Shown: piece after piece, positions 63,824 through 64,000 of the stretch
Position numbering within the stretch: position 1 is the first letter of the stretch
How the letters are laid out: every line of letters starts with the position of its first letter
Origin: Thermaerobacter sp. FW80
Lineage (GTDB): Bacteria > Bacillota > Sulfobacillia > Thermaerobacterales > Thermaerobacteraceae
Length of the DNA: 64,000 nucleotides
Direction of reading: 5' to 3'
Assembly (NCBI RefSeq): GCF_004634385.1
Contig: NZ_CP037895.1
Location: 248,001-312,000 of the forward strand
Translations under genes and position numbers: made by a program
The notes under the pieces: model-generated
Database searches by the model: none
The model's input: the letters and a program-made list of their open reading frames with translations, nothing else
What the model was told of the DNA's origin: nothing

Positions 63824-64000
63824 CCCCCGCTCGTCGTACGTCCCTGGATTCATGTCGCTCTCGAACATGCGGTAGTTGAAGGGGATCCGCACGGCGGTCA
63901 CCCCGATGCGCCGGAGGAACACCCTGGCCTGCCCACGCCCCGCGCCCATATCCTCGCGAGGGCATCCGTCATCTCCCCTCGTTGGGTGGTCCGATCGGCG
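63824..64000 (-). pseudogene. Glycoside hydrolase family 5 gene, N-terminal piece, continuing past the window
   Basis: Minus-strand frame, open to the right edge, containing FLRRIGVTAVRIPFNYRMFE and SDMNPGTYDERG, the start of a GH5 barrel (strand 2 block with the conserved Arg-x-Pro). It ends at the IS256-family element. The true start of the gene is outside the window, so a signal peptide cannot be assessed. Confidence 0.8.

Overview
The window looks like chromosomal DNA of a very G+C-rich, Gram-positive-type bacterium. G+C is high nearly everywhere, GTG and TTG starts are common, Shine-Dalgarno (SD) sequences are strong GGAGG types, secreted and membrane proteins carry long Gly/Ala/Pro/Thr-rich inserts, and the gene set is that of an aerobic heterotroph (ATP-type PEP carboxykinase, a bacillopeptidase F-like secreted protease, ResA/TlpA thioredoxin). 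This would fit a thermophilic Firmicute such as Thermaerobacter; the genus is an inference from style, not shown by any marker here.

Layout. 1-2.4 kb: decayed IS1634-type remnant next to an intact IS1182-family transposase gene. 2.4-9.6 kb: DUF58 / BatA-like / von Willebrand A operon, without the MoxR ATPase that usually heads it. 9.8-11.2 kb: two truncated genes meeting head-on (ABC-2 permease tail, M28 peptidase head) and an ArsR-type regulator with a cysteine-rich tail and a clear operator. 11.9-17.1 kb: large secreted subtilase. 17.3-25.5 kb: MFS transporter, RsmF-type rRNA methyltransferase, ABC exporter pair, pckA. 25.6-31.8 kb: Phd/RelE-type toxin-antitoxin pair, CPBP protease, an internally deleted dehydrogenase pseudogene, a single-chain MNT-HEPN (MntA-HepT) fusion, SIMPL protein, Bcp peroxiredoxin and small membrane proteins. 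31.9-39.9 kb: MFS, GNAT, ECF sigma / anti-sigma / LolA-like cassette, and an ABC exporter operon with a TetR gene and matching palindromic operators.

39.9-50.7 kb is a defence island: a type I restriction-modification operon (hsdM-hsdS-hsdR-YgjP-like metallopeptidase) divergent from an Hrq1/YprA-like SF2 helicase gene. hsdM is cut after about 86 codons by a 1,426-bp IS256-family element with a 9-bp target duplication. 51.0-59.9 kb holds a fatty acid desaturase, a FabK/nitronate monooxygenase-type protein, a MidA-like methyltransferase, a YyaL (DUF255) protein and a TlpA/ResA-type thioredoxin. From 59.9 kb to the end, a glycoside hydrolase family 5 gene is in three pieces, split by a second copy of the same IS256 element and by a different IS256-family element.

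Two themes stand out. The first is strong IS activity: at least four elements, with recent perfect insertions that inactivate hsdM and the GH5 gene. The second is a cluster of defence and stress modules (Phd/RelE pair, MNT-HEPN fusion, type I R-M, helicase) between 25 and 51 kb. The most unusual single item is the fused MNT-HEPN protein: both catalytic motifs are intact, although in the known system antitoxin and toxin are separate proteins.
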